Shown: one piece after another, positions 45,357-54,398 of the stretch
Layout: each line of letters starts with the position of its first letter
Numbering within the stretch: position 1 is the stretch's first letter
Assembly: GCA_945833885.1 (NCBI GenBank)
Contig: CAMAFY010000001.1
Coordinates: forward strand, 62,001 to 126,000
Direction: 5' to 3'
Origin: an uncultured Bacteroidales bacterium
GTDB taxonomy: Bacteria; Bacteroidota; Bacteroidia; Bacteroidales; Bacteroidaceae
Length of the DNA stretch: 64,000 nucleotides
Translations under genes and position numbers: made by a program
The notes under the pieces: generated by a model
Databases searched by the model: none
What the model was told of the DNA's origin: nothing
Seen by the model: the letters and a program-made list of their open reading frames with translations, nothing else

Positions 45357-45489
45357 GCCGATTCCTTATTGTCGTTTTTGCCGATTCCTTATTGTCGTTT
45401 TGCCGATTCCTTATTGTCGTTTTGCCGATTCCCTATTGCCGTTTTGTTGATCCCTTATTGTCGTTTTGTTGATCCCCTATTATTTTTTT
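45357..45489. repeat. 22-bp tandem array R11 (6 units), GCCGATTCCTTATTGTCG type
   Basis: Units start at 45357 (23 bp), 45380, 45402, 45424, 45446 and 45468. Units one to three are identical apart from one extra T in the first; later ones drift to GTTGATCCCTTATTG. It lies between the stop of korC and the start of the acyltransferase gene, both on the minus strand. Confidence 0.92.
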
Positions 45490-45550
45490 CTTGGAATACT
45501 GGGATGAATCTTAAAATGCAGGGATTTTTCCTAATGATAATTTTGACTCT

Positions 45551-46087
45551 TTACTTGATAAGTTGGGCACCTTGGCGGATGGCATCTTCATTCATCGGGA
45601 GCAGATGGTGATGTCGTTCGGGCAAAGTCTTGCGCAATGCCTTCATTACACTCTCGATGCTAACAATAGGATGCGCTTTCAGGAAACTTCCGAGCACAAT
45701 CATGTTGAAGCATTTTGCCAGTTTTTGTTCCGAAGCCAGCCGCATTGCTTGTACACAATGTATGTTGATGTCAGTACGAGTGGGGGGCTCTATGATGCCA
45801 AAGTCGTCATAAATGAGCGTTCCTCCGGGTTTTACCATGCGCTCGAACTTGTCAAGAGAGGGCTGGTTGAGGATGATTGCCGTGTCATATTCCGAGAGAA
45901 CGGGCGAGGATACGGGTTCATCGCTCACGATGACCGTCACATTGGCTGTTCCGCCTCGTTGTTCAGGACCGTAGGCCGGCATCCATGATACCTCTTTGCC
46001 TTCCATCAAACCGGCATAGGCAAGGATTTTACCCATTGAGAGCACACCTTGTCCGCCAAATCCTGCTATAATGATTTCTTGTGTCAT
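45551..46087 (-). CDS. korC: 2-oxoacid:ferredoxin oxidoreductase, gamma subunit
   Basis: A 178-residue subunit of a 2-oxoglutarate-type ferredoxin oxidoreductase. Opening EIIIAGFGGQGVLSMGKILA is the classic gamma-subunit motif, followed by VSWMPAYGPEQRGGTANVTV. With alpha (KorA) and beta (KorB) it oxidises a 2-oxoacid plus CoA to acyl-CoA, CO2 and reduced ferredoxin under anoxia. It is the last gene of an operon that also holds korB, korA and a ferredoxin. Spacing to korB is 56 bases. Confidence 0.93.
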   Translation of the reverse strand: MTQEIIIAGFGGQGVLSMGKILAYAGLMEGKEVSWMPAYGPEQRGGTANVTVIVSDEPVSSPVLSEYDTAIILNQPSLDKFERMVKPGGTLIYDDFGIIEPPTRTDINIHCVQAMRLASEQKLAKCFNMIVLGSFLKAHPIVSIESVMKALRKTLPERHHHLLPMNEDAIRQGAQLIK

Positions 46088-46143
46088 TGTATCACAGTTT
46101 ATTTGCTGTTGATAAAGATGGTCAGAACGATTGTGGTTTTCTC

Positions 46144-46905
46144 TTATTCGTCCTTCAAATCACCTATTTTGTAGTATGGGAACATATTCTCTTCCATCCA
46201 TTTGTTGGCTTTTTCGGGCGGAAGTTTCCATCCGGAAGAACATGTAGATACAATCTCTACGAAGCACGAACCCTTACCTTGCATGCTGACTTCGAAGGCA
46301 TGACGCAGGGCACGTTTGGCCTTACGTATGGCTGCTACATTGTGAACACTTTGACGTGTGACATAACTTGTTCCCTCAAGTTGTGCCACCATCTCCGTAA
46401 GTTTCAGCGGAAATCCGTTAAGTTGCGCCTCGCGTCCGTAAGGACAGGTTGCAGTCTTCTGCCCCAACAGCGTTGTAGGCGCCATTTGTCCGCCCGTCAT
46501 GCCGTAGATGGCGTTGTTGATGTAGATGATTGTAATGTTTTCTCCTCGGTTCAGACTGTGGATGGTCTCGTTTGTGCCGATTCCTGCGCAGTCTCCGTCG
46601 CCTTGATAGGTGAAAACCAGTCGGTCGGGGAGCAGACGTTTGATGGCTGTTGCCAATGCTGGGGCACGGCCATGTGCGGCTTCCTGCCAGTCGATGTCAA
46701 TATATTTATAGATAAAGACCCCACAACCTACGGGACTAATGCCGATGGCTTTATCCTCCATGCCCATCTCCTCGATGATTTCTGCGATAAGTTTGTGCAC
46801 GACACCGTGACTACAGCCTGGGCAGTAGTGCATTGGTGTGTCGTTCATCAGCGTTGGCTTCTGGTAGACGAGGGTACCTTTATTGATGATTTCTGATTTT
46901 TCCAT
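46144..46905 (-). CDS. korB: 2-oxoacid:ferredoxin oxidoreductase, beta subunit
   Basis: A 253-residue thiamine-diphosphate-binding subunit. HYCPGCSHGVVHKLIAEI supplies the conserved Cys pair, and GDGDCAGIGTNETIHSLNRG the metal/thiamine diphosphate site, continuing to INNAIYGMTGGQMAPTT. VFIYKYIDIDWQEAAHGRAP precedes it, as in 2-oxoglutarate-specific KorB; 2-oxoglutarate is therefore more likely than pyruvate, but this is inference. The second gene from the 3' end of the operon. Confidence 0.93.
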   Translation of the reverse strand: MEKSEIINKGTLVYQKPTLMNDTPMHYCPGCSHGVVHKLIAEIIEEMGMEDKAIGISPVGCGVFIYKYIDIDWQEAAHGRAPALATAIKRLLPDRLVFTYQGDGDCAGIGTNETIHSLNRGENITIIYINNAIYGMTGGQMAPTTLLGQKTATCPYGREAQLNGFPLKLTEMVAQLEGTSYVTRQSVHNVAAIRKAKRALRHAFEVSMQGKGSCFVEIVSTCSSGWKLPPEKANKWMEENMFPYYKIGDLKDE

Positions 46906-47027
46906 ATTTTCGCCAATGTTTTTTGTATCTTTCGTTTCCGTTATTTAGTTGCAATGTCAGTTGTTTTGTTTGCTGACAGTCTTTGACGGAAGCGGAAAGT
47001 ACGGGGAAATTCCTTTGGTAGAGCGTA

Positions 47028-47300
47028 TCAGTGGCTCTTGAATCCTGGCATACGGAAGAGGGCTTCTACCATTTTTATAATAATGGCAAGCACAGCAATG
47101 CCGTAGGAAATGTAGAGACCGCGTTCTCCGCCTTTGAAAATGAGGACACCAACAATGGCAACAAGGGCAAGGACAATGAAGATGCCGTTCAGCCAATTAC
47201 GGATAACCTGCATCCTACGTTCCTTTCGTATTGCTTCCATTTGGGCTTTTATTTCCTTTTCGCTCAAGGGATTACCATGATTATCTTCGAGTGTTATCAT
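47028..47300 (-). CDS. Small membrane protein embedded in the kor operon
   Basis: A 90-residue protein with an acidic and basic N-terminus (LSEKEIKAQMEAIRKERRMQ) and two membrane helices at about 37-55 (LNGIFIVLALVAIVGVLIF) and 62-81 (LYISYGIAVLAIIIKMVEAL). It lies between korA and korB on the same strand (30 and 122 bases away), so it should be co-transcribed. No family recognised. It may tether or accompany the oxidoreductase at the membrane, but that is only suggested by position. Confidence 0.7.
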   Translation of the reverse strand: MITLEDNHGNPLSEKEIKAQMEAIRKERRMQVIRNWLNGIFIVLALVAIVGVLIFKGGERGLYISYGIAVLAIIIKMVEALFRMPGFKSH

Positions 47301-47330
47301 AGATTGTACGTTTGTTTCGGTATGAATACC

Positions 47331-48407
47331 TCAGAGCATGGTTTTTATCTTGTCAAGAATTTCCTGAGGAGTAGGGATGATTCCTCCAAAACGTCCGTAG
47401 TGCTCTACCGGAATGTGTCCTTCTACGGCATGCTGGACATCGTAAAACATCTGTCCGGCATTGTTTTCCACCACGAGCATGCTCTTCACTTTTGTGGACA
47501 GTTCGCGGATGGCATCCTTGGGGAACGGCCATAATGTGATGGGGCGTAGCAGTACAATTTCAATGCCTTCTTCAGCGGCGATTTGCACCACTTTCTTGGA
47601 GATTCGTGAAGAACATCCGAAAGCAATGATGGCAACATCGGGATTTTCGCTTCCGATGAGTTCGTATCGCACCTCATTTTCTTCGATACTGCGATATTTC
47701 TTTTGGAGCATGATGTTACGCTCCTCCATTTTTTCCGGTTGCAGTTCGAGCGATGTGATGACGTTTATGTCGCGTTCTTTGCTTCTTCCGAGGCTTGCCC
47801 AGGGACATTCCTTGGCAATTTCCTCATTGGTCCTGCGGGGTTGCTGGGGCTGAAGAACGACCTTTTCCATCATCTGACCGATGACTCCGTCGGCAAGCAT
47901 GATGACAGGTGTGCGGTATTTGAACGCGAGATCGAATCCAAGTCCTACGAAGTCCGCCATCTCTTGTACGCTGTTCGGAGCCAGGACAATCAGGTTATAG
48001 TCACCGTTTCCTCCGCCACGTGTGGCCTGAAGATAGTCGGCCTGACTGGGCTGGATGGTGCCTAATCCAGGGCCTCCACGCTGAACATTGACGATAAGAC
48101 ACGGCACTTCCGCGCCTGCCATGTAGGAGATTCCCTCCTGCATGAGGGCAATACCTACAGACGAGGACGATGTCATAACCTTCTTACCACAGCCTCCACC
48201 GCCATAAAGCATGTTGACGCTTGCCACTTCGCTCTCGCTCTGCACCACTACCATTCCCGTTGTTTCCCATGGGCGTAATGCCGCCAATGTTTCCAGAACT
48301 TCGCTTTGTGGGGTGATAGGGTAGCCGAAATAACCGTCGCAACCGCACAGAATGGCTGCATAGGCTACGGCTTCGTTACCTTTTAGAAGAAGAGGTTCTT
48401 GTTCCAT
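47331..48407 (-). CDS. korA: 2-oxoacid:ferredoxin oxidoreductase, alpha subunit
   Basis: A 358-residue subunit. The start is MEQEPLLLKGNEAVAYAAIL at 48407; a longer upstream frame overlaps the ferredoxin gene and was rejected. CGYFGYPITPQSEV-type motif (here GYFGYPITPQSEVLE) and ESEVASVNMLYGGGGCGKKV identify the alpha chain, which with KorB forms the catalytic core. VVENNAGQMFYDVQHAVEG near the C-terminus is the KorA C-terminal domain. It is 11 bases downstream of the ferredoxin gene. Confidence 0.94.
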   Translation of the reverse strand: MEQEPLLLKGNEAVAYAAILCGCDGYFGYPITPQSEVLETLAALRPWETTGMVVVQSESEVASVNMLYGGGGCGKKVMTSSSSVGIALMQEGISYMAGAEVPCLIVNVQRGGPGLGTIQPSQADYLQATRGGGNGDYNLIVLAPNSVQEMADFVGLGFDLAFKYRTPVIMLADGVIGQMMEKVVLQPQQPRRTNEEIAKECPWASLGRSKERDINVITSLELQPEKMEERNIMLQKKYRSIEENEVRYELIGSENPDVAIIAFGCSSRISKKVVQIAAEEGIEIVLLRPITLWPFPKDAIRELSTKVKSMLVVENNAGQMFYDVQHAVEGHIPVEHYGRFGGIIPTPQEILDKIKTML

Positions 48408-48418
48408 GACAATGTTTT

Positions 48419-48646
48419 TTATTCTTTCAGTTTGTAGACTGTGATACATCCGTCGGGACATACCAGCGCACAACTGGCACACCCGATACATTTTTCTGCG
48501 TCGATGTCGCAGCAATAGGCGTAGCCTTTGTGGTTAACTTCCGTTTCCGACAGTTTCAGTGTGCCTGTTGGACATGCCACTACACAGAGGTTGCAGCCCT
48601 TGCAACGCTCAGTATTGATAACGACGGCACCTTTGATTTTTCCCAT
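48419..48646 (-). CDS. korD: 2x[4Fe-4S] ferredoxin, KorD-like
   Basis: A 75-residue ferredoxin with two cysteine clusters: CKGCNLCVVACPTG near residue 14 and CIGCASCALVCPDG near residue 52. Both are full CxxCxxCxxxCP motifs. It probably accepts or relays electrons from KorABC. Position directly before korA on the same strand, as in other four-subunit 2-oxoacid oxidoreductases, supports the KorD assignment. Confidence 0.92.
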   Translation of the reverse strand: MGKIKGAVVINTERCKGCNLCVVACPTGTLKLSETEVNHKGYAYCCDIDAEKCIGCASCALVCPDGCITVYKLKE

Positions 48647-48839
48647 ATTATCGGAGGGTTTGTATTTGTTGTATGATGGTGGCTGACTAAAAGTTCCACC
48701 TTGAATGTAGCGTTTTTTCGTTACCGGAGCAATTTTTCACGTCGGTTCGAGGGTAGAACGTCAGATGTCCTTCTGAGCATCTTCCGCGTTTACATCGTCT
48801 TATTCCGGTAGTTGATGTCGATTGTGCGTGTCAGGTCCG

Positions 48840-49031
48840 CTAAGGATTGAAGTTCTCCTTATAGTAATAGGCCTGAATGTCTTCTATCATGGTCAGATAT
48901 TCTGCTGCCGGACTTTTGGGGTCGATGGCTAAAGCCTGCTTGAAGCAGGTTGCGGCACGCCCCCATTCTGCACGTTTTGCGTGGGATAGTCCTTGTTGAT
49001 AGAAGTCATTTGCGGTAAATGAATGCTTCAT
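48840..49031 (-). CDS. Small TPR protein at the head of the kor operon
   Basis: A 63-residue protein built of one and a half tetratricopeptide units (FYQQGLSHAKRAEWGRAATC, FKQALAIDPKSPAAEYL) and an aromatic C-terminal tail (AYYYKENFNP). It is first in the kor transcript, 193 bases ahead of the ferredoxin, a gap with no clear feature. A minus-strand TAATTTTG lies 20 bases upstream of the start. A role in assembling the oxidoreductase is possible but not shown. Confidence 0.75.
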   Translation of the reverse strand: MKHSFTANDFYQQGLSHAKRAEWGRAATCFKQALAIDPKSPAAEYLTMIEDIQAYYYKENFNP

Positions 49032-49051
49032 ATTTATTCATCTTATCGCGG

Positions 49052-49059
49052 CAAAATTA
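49052..49059 (-). promoter_or_regulatory. -7 box (TAATTTTG) of the kor operon
   Basis: Minus-strand TAATTTTG just upstream of the small TPR gene. The 308-base gap to yggS (49032-49339) shows nothing else. Confidence 0.5.
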
Positions 49060-49339
49060 CAATTTTATTCCGAATAATACGCCAATTTTATGGAAAATAA
49101 GCGCAGTTTATGCGGTGCTTTATGCTACTTCCTTTCATTTTTTTGTTGATTCCATACAAATCGAATGTGATGTTTAGTCGTTTTTCCTGCCGTTCGTGTT
49201 TGTGTGGAATGTTTGGAATGTCTGGTAATTTATCGGATATGCGCGGCGGCATTTCCCTTGCTGTCGGGCTGCATGAGGGCGGAATGCTCGCTAATAATGG
49301 GCTGGAGAAGTTTTGTTGACGGAGTCCGTCCGCAGCGTT

Positions 49340-50038
49340 TCAGTATTCCCTTTCCCCGAAAATACCGCTACCTATCCGCACAATAGTGCTACCACATTGC
49401 ATGGCAATGTCGTAATCTTCAGTCATTCCCCATGAACATTCGCAAAAATTCGGGTCATTGCTGAAGAATTTTGCCTGGATGTTGTCGAAACATTCTTTGG
49501 CGATGAGGAATTCACGATGTATTTCCTCCGTGTCTTCCGTGTTCGTTGCCATACACATCAGTCCGGCAATCTCCAGGTTTTTGCATGTTCTCCACGTACC
49601 ATCCTCGAGCATTTGCGTCAGTTCTTCGGGCGTGAAGCCGAATTTCGTGGCTTCCTGTGCGACATGCAGTTGTAGCAACACCTTCACTTTTTCCGGCAGG
49701 CCGGCGTTCAATCTGAGGTCTTTCAGGCGTGATGCCTGTTTGTCTATCTCCATCAGAAGGTGCAGAGAATCGACGGAGTGGATCATTGTCACCACGGGAA
49801 CTACCATTTTCACCTTGTTTTGTTGCAGGTGTCCTATGAAGTGCCACTCCGTATCGGCGGGCATTTGGGGCACTTTTTCCTGAAGTTCCTGTGCCCTGCT
49901 TTCGCCAAAACAACGTTGTCCGCAGGCATAGGCTTCGCGAAGTTTCGTGATGGGATGGAATTTCGACACGGCAACGAGCCGTACACCATTGCGAAGTCTG
50001 CTGCGAATATCTGAAATTTGCTTTTGAAGTTCTGTCAT
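49340..50038 (-). CDS. YggS/PROSC-family pyridoxal-phosphate homeostasis protein
   Basis: A 232-residue TIM-barrel protein that binds pyridoxal phosphate and keeps its free level in check; it has no known enzyme activity. RLVAVSKFHPITKLREAY contains the PLP-binding lysine. GESRAQELQEK, EWHFIGHLQQNKVK, HSVDSLHLLMEI, LMCMAT and CSWGMTEDYDIAMQCGSTIVR-type motifs (the GMTEDYDIA portion is the best) are in the right order. The C-terminus ends IGSGIFGERE, normal for the family. It is monocistronic and divergent from tdh. Confidence 0.93.
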   Translation of the reverse strand: MTELQKQISDIRSRLRNGVRLVAVSKFHPITKLREAYACGQRCFGESRAQELQEKVPQMPADTEWHFIGHLQQNKVKMVVPVVTMIHSVDSLHLLMEIDKQASRLKDLRLNAGLPEKVKVLLQLHVAQEATKFGFTPEELTQMLEDGTWRTCKNLEIAGLMCMATNTEDTEEIHREFLIAKECFDNIQAKFFSNDPNFCECSWGMTEDYDIAMQCGSTIVRIGSGIFGEREY

Positions 50039-50349
50039 TTTACCGTAATTTGTGGAATTTTACGACAAATGCAAAAGTACCTATTAATAAAGAATAGCGC
50101 AAGACATTCATTAAAAAAGTCACAATTCGGCGTCCTTTTCTCGTGTTTACACCCCCTTTTTGCTATGAACGTTCATGATGATGTGCTGAAAATGTCAAAA
50201 AAAATCCGTTCCCTCTTTTCACATCACCATAAATTTGTAATTTTGCCAGCGGTATTACCACCATTTTTTACGAACTGCGGTCATGGCAGTATCTGTAGAT
50301 GCCTGTTGTCACCGCCACCTCTTAGTTAACTCTATAAGCAATAAAAAGC
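50039..50349. other. Divergent promoter region yggS / tdh
   Basis: Gene-free 311 bases. TACTTTTG on the minus strand (50072-50079) probably serves yggS. TAATTTTG on the plus strand (50238-50245) probably serves tdh. No repeat array or hairpin seen. Confidence 0.5.
50238..50245 (+). promoter_or_regulatory. -7 box (TAATTTTG) of tdh
   Basis: Plus-strand TAnnTTTG about 105 bases before the tdh ATG. Confidence 0.45.
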
Positions 50350-51375
50350 ATGAAAGCACTGGTAAAGAAAGAAGCCGCAAAGGGAATATGGATGGCAGAT
50401 GTCCCCGTTCCTGAAGTTGGCGTCAATGATGTACTCATCAAGATCCGTAAGACTGCTATCTGTGGTACCGACCTCCATATCTACAAATGGGATGAATGGA
50501 GCCAGAAGACAATAAAGACTCCGATGACAATCGGCCATGAATATGTCGGTGTTGTCGAAAAAGTCGGTATGGGGGTACGCAATGTTAAGGTCGGAGATCG
50601 CGTTACTGGCGAGGGACACATCGCGTGTGGTCACTGCCGTAACTGCCGTCGTGGTCTTCAACACATCTGTGAGAACAGTATCGGTGTAGGCGTAAACCGT
50701 GACGGAGCCTTTGCTGAATACCTCTGCATTCCCGAGAGTAATGTCGTGAAACTCGATGACCGTATCAGCGATGATATGGCTGCCATTATGGATCCCTTTG
50801 GCAATGCCACGCACACGGCCCTCAGTTTCCCCCTCCTTGGTGAGGATGTCCTCATTACCGGTGCGGGATTGATCGGTACGATGGCCACCGCCATTGCTAA
50901 ATTTGCCGGTGCAAAGAACATTGTTGTGACCGACCTTAGTGAGTACCGTCTTGACATTGCCCGCAAGATGGGCGCAACGCTGACCGTCAATGCCACGAAG
51001 GGCGAGACCGTTGCTGGCGCAATGGAGCAACTCGGCATCCGCGGTTTTGACGTCGGTCTTGAGATGTCGGGTGCCCCCGTGGCGTTCCGCGATATGGTTT
51101 CCCACATGTATAACGGCTCAAAGATCGCACAACTTGGTATACTTCCTCCAACCACTACCGTCGATTGGAGCGAAATCATCTTCAAGGCGCTCACCATTAA
51201 GGGTATTTATGGTCGTGAGATGTGGGAGACTTGGTACAAGATGGAGCAGATGCTTCTCTCAGGTCTCGACCTCACTCCTGTGATTACCCACAAGTTCCCC
51301 ATTGATGAATTCCAAAAGGGATTCGACATCATGGAGTCCGGACAGTGCGGAAAAGTCATCCTTGAATGGGACTGA
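50350..51375 (+). CDS. tdh: L-threonine 3-dehydrogenase
   Basis: Zinc-dependent medium-chain dehydrogenase, 341 residues as in E. coli Tdh. It oxidises threonine to 2-amino-3-ketobutyrate with NAD. Catalytic zinc ligands: Cys in [17 protein letters not shown] and His/Glu in [11 protein letters not shown]. The structural zinc site is [15 protein letters not shown]. The NAD loop is [20 protein letters not shown]. The kbl partner (2-amino-3-ketobutyrate CoA ligase) is not next to it in this window. The start lacks a Shine-Dalgarno sequence. Confidence 0.95.
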   Translation: MKALVKKEAAKGIWMADVPVPEVGVNDVLIKIRKTAICGTDLHIYKWDEWSQKTIKTPMTIGHEYVGVVEKVGMGVRNVKVGDRVTGEGHIACGHCRNCRRGLQHICENSIGVGVNRDGAFAEYLCIPESNVVKLDDRISDDMAAIMDPFGNATHTALSFPLLGEDVLITGAGLIGTMATAIAKFAGAKNIVVTDLSEYRLDIARKMGATLTVNATKGETVAGAMEQLGIRGFDVGLEMSGAPVAFRDMVSHMYNGSKIAQLGILPPTTTVDWSEIIFKALTIKGIYGREMWETWYKMEQMLLSGLDLTPVITHKFPIDEFQKGFDIMESGQCGKVILEWD

Positions 51376-51757
51376 TCAACTGTTCATAGCAACATTTTTT
51401 TCAGGAATCCTCGGTCGTTGCTGATTTTATCTACTGTCTGAACGGCCGGAATGCTCCTTATTATTTGATTTGGCATCTTTGAGAATCCAACGTGTTTTTC
51501 AAGGATGCCATTTTTCTTTTCCCTGTTTTGATGTTGATGAAAAAGGAAAAAAAGAAGAAAGAGGTCGGGCAACCCCTTTCTTCATTTATTGTTTACTATG
51601 TTCTTATGTGCTATCCTTTCAAGCGCTTTTGCAAAGTCTTCCGGCTGGTTTTTCCGACGTTTCCAACCCTCCCCTGAGGAGTGCGGGTAGGGAGTGGGCG
51701 TTTGTTTCATGACCGCCTCCAACCCCTTCCGCTCGCTATACCGGAAAGGGTAGCGGA

Positions 51758-51845
51758 AAAGTGCGGAGGTTTGAGGCGGAAACTTCGGAACTTTCTAATG
51801 CGAAGTGCGGAGGTTTTATGGTGAAAGTGCGGAACTTTTCAAGGC
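51758..51845. repeat. 22-bp tandem array R12 (4 units), core AAAGTGCGGAGGTTT
   Basis: Units start at 51758, 51780, 51802 and 51824. Cores alternate between AAAGTGCGGAGGTTT and AAACTTCGGAACTTT types. It lies in a 628-base gap between convergent tdh and yaaA. I see no clear terminator in that gap. Confidence 0.88.
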
Positions 51846-52003
51846 ATTCTTCAAACGGATTTTGATTATGTCTCAAAGTGTTGATATACAACGAATTGTG
51901 TTGCTCGTTGAAATATCCTTTTATATGTGAAAAGGTGTGCCCCGATATCCTTCGTGCTGTCGGTCCTCCTTGTTGAAGATGTTGGAAATCGTAGGTGGAA
52001 GGT

Positions 52004-52762
52004 TCAGTATTCCCGGATGAAACATGGAAAGGCCGCTTCGCCGATGGTCGGGGAAAAGTGGAAGCCTTCGTAGGAAAAGGCGGCGAGGTCATCGGGATTT
52101 GTGATTCCCTCTTTCACGATGAACCGTAACATAGCACCGCGACAAGTCTTTGCCCATACCGCCTGAATTTTCAGACTTCCATCGGGTTTCTGGGTGTAGA
52201 ACATCGGTTGTACGACGTTGATTTCGCGCTTAATGCGTTGCCAATCAAAAAGTTGTTCGTATTCCGATGTCGAAAGATGTAGCAGGAAACCGTCGTCTGC
52301 CTTAACGCTTTCTATGAGGACATCTGTGAGTTTGTCGCGCCAGAAACGGTTCAACGGCCGGTCATCACACGCTTCCAGACGCACGTTATGTTCCATTCTG
52401 TAGGGAGCAATGCCGTCCATCGGCCGTAACAATCCATAGAGGAAGCAGGTAATCCACAGGTGATTTTGGACAAATTGCAGTTCTTCTCCGGTGAAATCCT
52501 CCGCTTTCAAGTGCTTGTAGGCCTGTCCGATGTAGGAAATGATGGCGGGAGTCTTGGGTGCAACGGCAAATTCCCGGTAGTATTGACTTGTTTCTACGGC
52601 TATCGAATGGCTGCAGTTCAGGATTTCTTTAAGGTCTTCGGTGTTCATACGTGCCATTTCTGCGGCAAGTGTGTCCGCGACATCTGAGAATTTTGGTCTC
52701 GTCCACGGATATTGTCCCTCCATCTTCCGCATGGTTTTGGCATTGGCCAGAAGAATTTGCAT
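52004..52762 (-). CDS. yaaA: YaaA-family peroxide-stress protein (DUF328)
   Basis: A 252-residue cytosolic protein of the YaaA/UPF0246 family; in E. coli YaaA limits free iron during hydrogen peroxide stress. Family motifs are MQILLANAKTM, FCLYGLLRPMDGI-type (here CFLYGLLRPMDGIAPYRMEH) and the acid-rich FLLHLSTSEYEQLFDW; AKTCRGAMLRFIVKEGI and LAAFSYEGFHF close the fold. The iron-binding mechanism is not defined in the family. Gene ends just before array R12's side of the gap and follows the flavodoxin-fold gene by 27 bases. Confidence 0.9.
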   Translation of the reverse strand: MQILLANAKTMRKMEGQYPWTRPKFSDVADTLAAEMARMNTEDLKEILNCSHSIAVETSQYYREFAVAPKTPAIISYIGQAYKHLKAEDFTGEELQFVQNHLWITCFLYGLLRPMDGIAPYRMEHNVRLEACDDRPLNRFWRDKLTDVLIESVKADDGFLLHLSTSEYEQLFDWQRIKREINVVQPMFYTQKPDGSLKIQAVWAKTCRGAMLRFIVKEGITNPDDLAAFSYEGFHFSPTIGEAAFPCFIREY

Positions 52763-52789
52763 GATGCTTTTCCTTGAAAGTGTGGCTGA

Positions 52790-53413
52790 TTATCGGATAA
52801 AATTCATTGCATTCCAGGCTTCGCGTTGAGGCTGCTGTGGTGCTTCGATGCCATGAATCTTCTTTAACAGCCACGACATGTTGGTGGCCAGTGTGCGCAT
52901 GGTCTGCATTCCTTCCACGTCTTGCGCGGCCTCGCCTTCATTGCGTCCGTAGGCAAGATTCCAATATTGCGATGTGACGATGGGCATGTTCATCATTTGG
53001 AAAGGCATCAACAGGGTTTGGTAGGTTGCGGTTGCGCCACCACGGCGGCAAACCGTCACGGCTGCGGCAGGTTTTCCTACGAAGTTCGCACCGCCTGCAA
53101 AAAGCATTCGTTGCTGCAGACACAACAGTTGGCCCGAGGGCTGACCGTAGTATACCGGTGAGGCGACGATAACAGCGTCGCAGTTTTCCATCTTTTCAAT
53201 GACGGTATTCGTGATATCGTCGTTAAAAACGCAACGGCTGTTGCCGTTAGCCTTGCATTTTCCGCAGGCAATGCAGCCCCTGACGGGCTTTTGTCCAATC
53301 CAAAGGATTTCGCTTTCAATGTTTTCGGTGGTCAGTTGTTGCGAGATTTCTTCAAGAGCGGTGTGGGTGTTGCCGTTTTTGCGCGGACTTCCGTTGATAA
53401 GTAAAACCTTCAT
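52790..53413 (-). CDS. NADPH-dependent FMN reductase / flavodoxin-fold protein
   Basis: A 207-residue flavodoxin-like protein starting MKVLLINGSPRKNGNTHTAL at 53413. GSPRKNGNTHT is the FMN-phosphate loop, VRGCIACGKCKANGNSRC carries a CxxCxxC-like set seen in iron-sulfur-flavoprotein-like reductases, and VIVASPVYYGQPSGQLLCL is the flavin-binding loop. Such enzymes reduce flavins, quinones or nitro compounds with NAD(P)H. Substrate unknown. It lies on the same strand as yaaA downstream (27 bases), so both may belong to one stress transcript. Confidence 0.88.
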   Translation of the reverse strand: MKVLLINGSPRKNGNTHTALEEISQQLTTENIESEILWIGQKPVRGCIACGKCKANGNSRCVFNDDITNTVIEKMENCDAVIVASPVYYGQPSGQLLCLQQRMLFAGGANFVGKPAAAVTVCRRGGATATYQTLLMPFQMMNMPIVTSQYWNLAYGRNEGEAAQDVEGMQTMRTLATNMSWLLKKIHGIEAPQQPQREAWNAMNFIR

Positions 53414-53509
53414 AGGTGTCTTTGTTTGGTGTGTTGGCACGACGTTGTGGGAGATGGTCGGCATGGAGCCCCGACCTTTCACCCTGCCGTATTGGTGTTG
53501 TGGTGTTTG

Positions 53510-53908
53510 TCAGGCAATGCCTAAGAGTTCGATTTCAAAAATCAATGTGGAACCGCCCGGTATTCCGGGTTGCGAAAACTTGCCGTATCCGCATTCGGCA
53601 GGGATGTATACTTCCCATTTGTCGCCGATACACATGTTCCGCAGGGCAATTCCCCAGCCTTCAATCAGGTCGGAGAGACGGCAGGCCAAAGGTACTCCAC
53701 CGCGACTGCTGTCGAATTTCTTGCCGTTGATGGTCTTTCCTGTATAATGTGCGGTGATGATGCTTCGCGGATGGGGATGAATGCCGTCGTTACGCCCTTT
53801 CTTCAGGACTTTGTAGCAGACACCTTTGAACAGATGTGTCACGCCTTCTTCGTTTTGTTTCGCAGCAAGCCAGTCCTTGTTGGCCTGTGTATATGCTTGT
53901 TTGTTCAT
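53510..53908 (-). CDS. FKBP-type peptidyl-prolyl isomerase
   Basis: A 132-residue FKBP protein. FKBP motifs: ITAHYTGKTINGKKFDSS, LIEGWGIALRNMCIGDKWEV (W at the active site), IPAECGYGKFSQPGIPGGST and LIFEIELLGI. It speeds proline isomerisation during folding. The start MNKQAYTQANKDWLA at 53908 is preferred, since a TAATTTTG box at 53987-53994 lies just before an earlier ATG at 53983, placing that ATG at or before the likely transcription start. No signal peptide, so cytosolic. Confidence 0.9.
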   Translation of the reverse strand: MNKQAYTQANKDWLAAKQNEEGVTHLFKGVCYKVLKKGRNDGIHPHPRSIITAHYTGKTINGKKFDSSRGGVPLACRLSDLIEGWGIALRNMCIGDKWEVYIPAECGYGKFSQPGIPGGSTLIFEIELLGIA

Positions 53909-53986
53909 GGGTGCGGATATGTTTTGTTGAACGATGATGTTTTTGTTTTGGATGTCTTGATACGCGGAATCCGTATCCTCCATTTG

Positions 53987-54018
53987 CAAAATTACGGAAA
54001 AACATCGGAGTCGGCAAG
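53987..54018 (-). promoter_or_regulatory. Promoter of the FKBP gene
   Basis: Minus-strand TAATTTTG at 53987-53994 with CTTG at 54015-54018, 20 bases upstream. It decides the downstream FKBP start. Confidence 0.55.
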
Positions 54019-54104
54019 CATACGCCCTGACGATGTCGCATAAACAGCGTGGAGAATGTCGCAAATGAGGATTCGTTGTGCCGTATTTCCGGAATCGGAT
54101 GTCA

Positions 54105-54140
54105 AAAAATCCCCATTATCGCTGCAATAGGATAATGGGG
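54105..54140 (-). terminator. Terminator of sdaA
   Basis: CCCCATTATC (54111-54120) pairs perfectly with GATAATGGGG (54131-54140). On the minus strand six Ts follow. Array R13 lies between the sdaA stop and this terminator, so it would be inside the sdaA 3' untranslated region. Confidence 0.9.
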
Positions 54141-54267
54141 AGAATGTGGATAAACCGTAGGGTAGTGTATGGATGAAGGCCTTGCGGTTATGCTTGTTTC
54201 TTGTGGATTTTTCTGTATGATAATGCGTACGCTTTGTAAATCCCGTCAATACGCTTTGTGGTTTGCT

Positions 54268-54398
54268 GATGCCTGACAGATTATTTGCCGATTTCTGACG
54301 GATTATTTACCGATGCCTGACGGCGCATTTACTGATGCTTGGCGGTTATTTACCGATTTTTGACAGCGCATTTACTGATGCTTGGCGGACATTCACTT
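54268..54398. repeat. 22-bp tandem array R13 (6 units), GATGCCTGACGGC type
   Basis: Units start at 54268, 54290, 54312, 54334 (21 bp), 54355 and 54377. Cores vary around GATnnCTGACGG. The last unit overlaps the sdaA stop codon at 54393-54395. The array is upstream of the sdaA terminator on the transcribed strand, so it should be transcribed. Confidence 0.9.

Noticed and set aside
45134-45472. Open frame through array R11 with repeated hydrophobic segments
   Set aside because: Same artefact of 22-bp units; it also runs against the acyltransferase gene.
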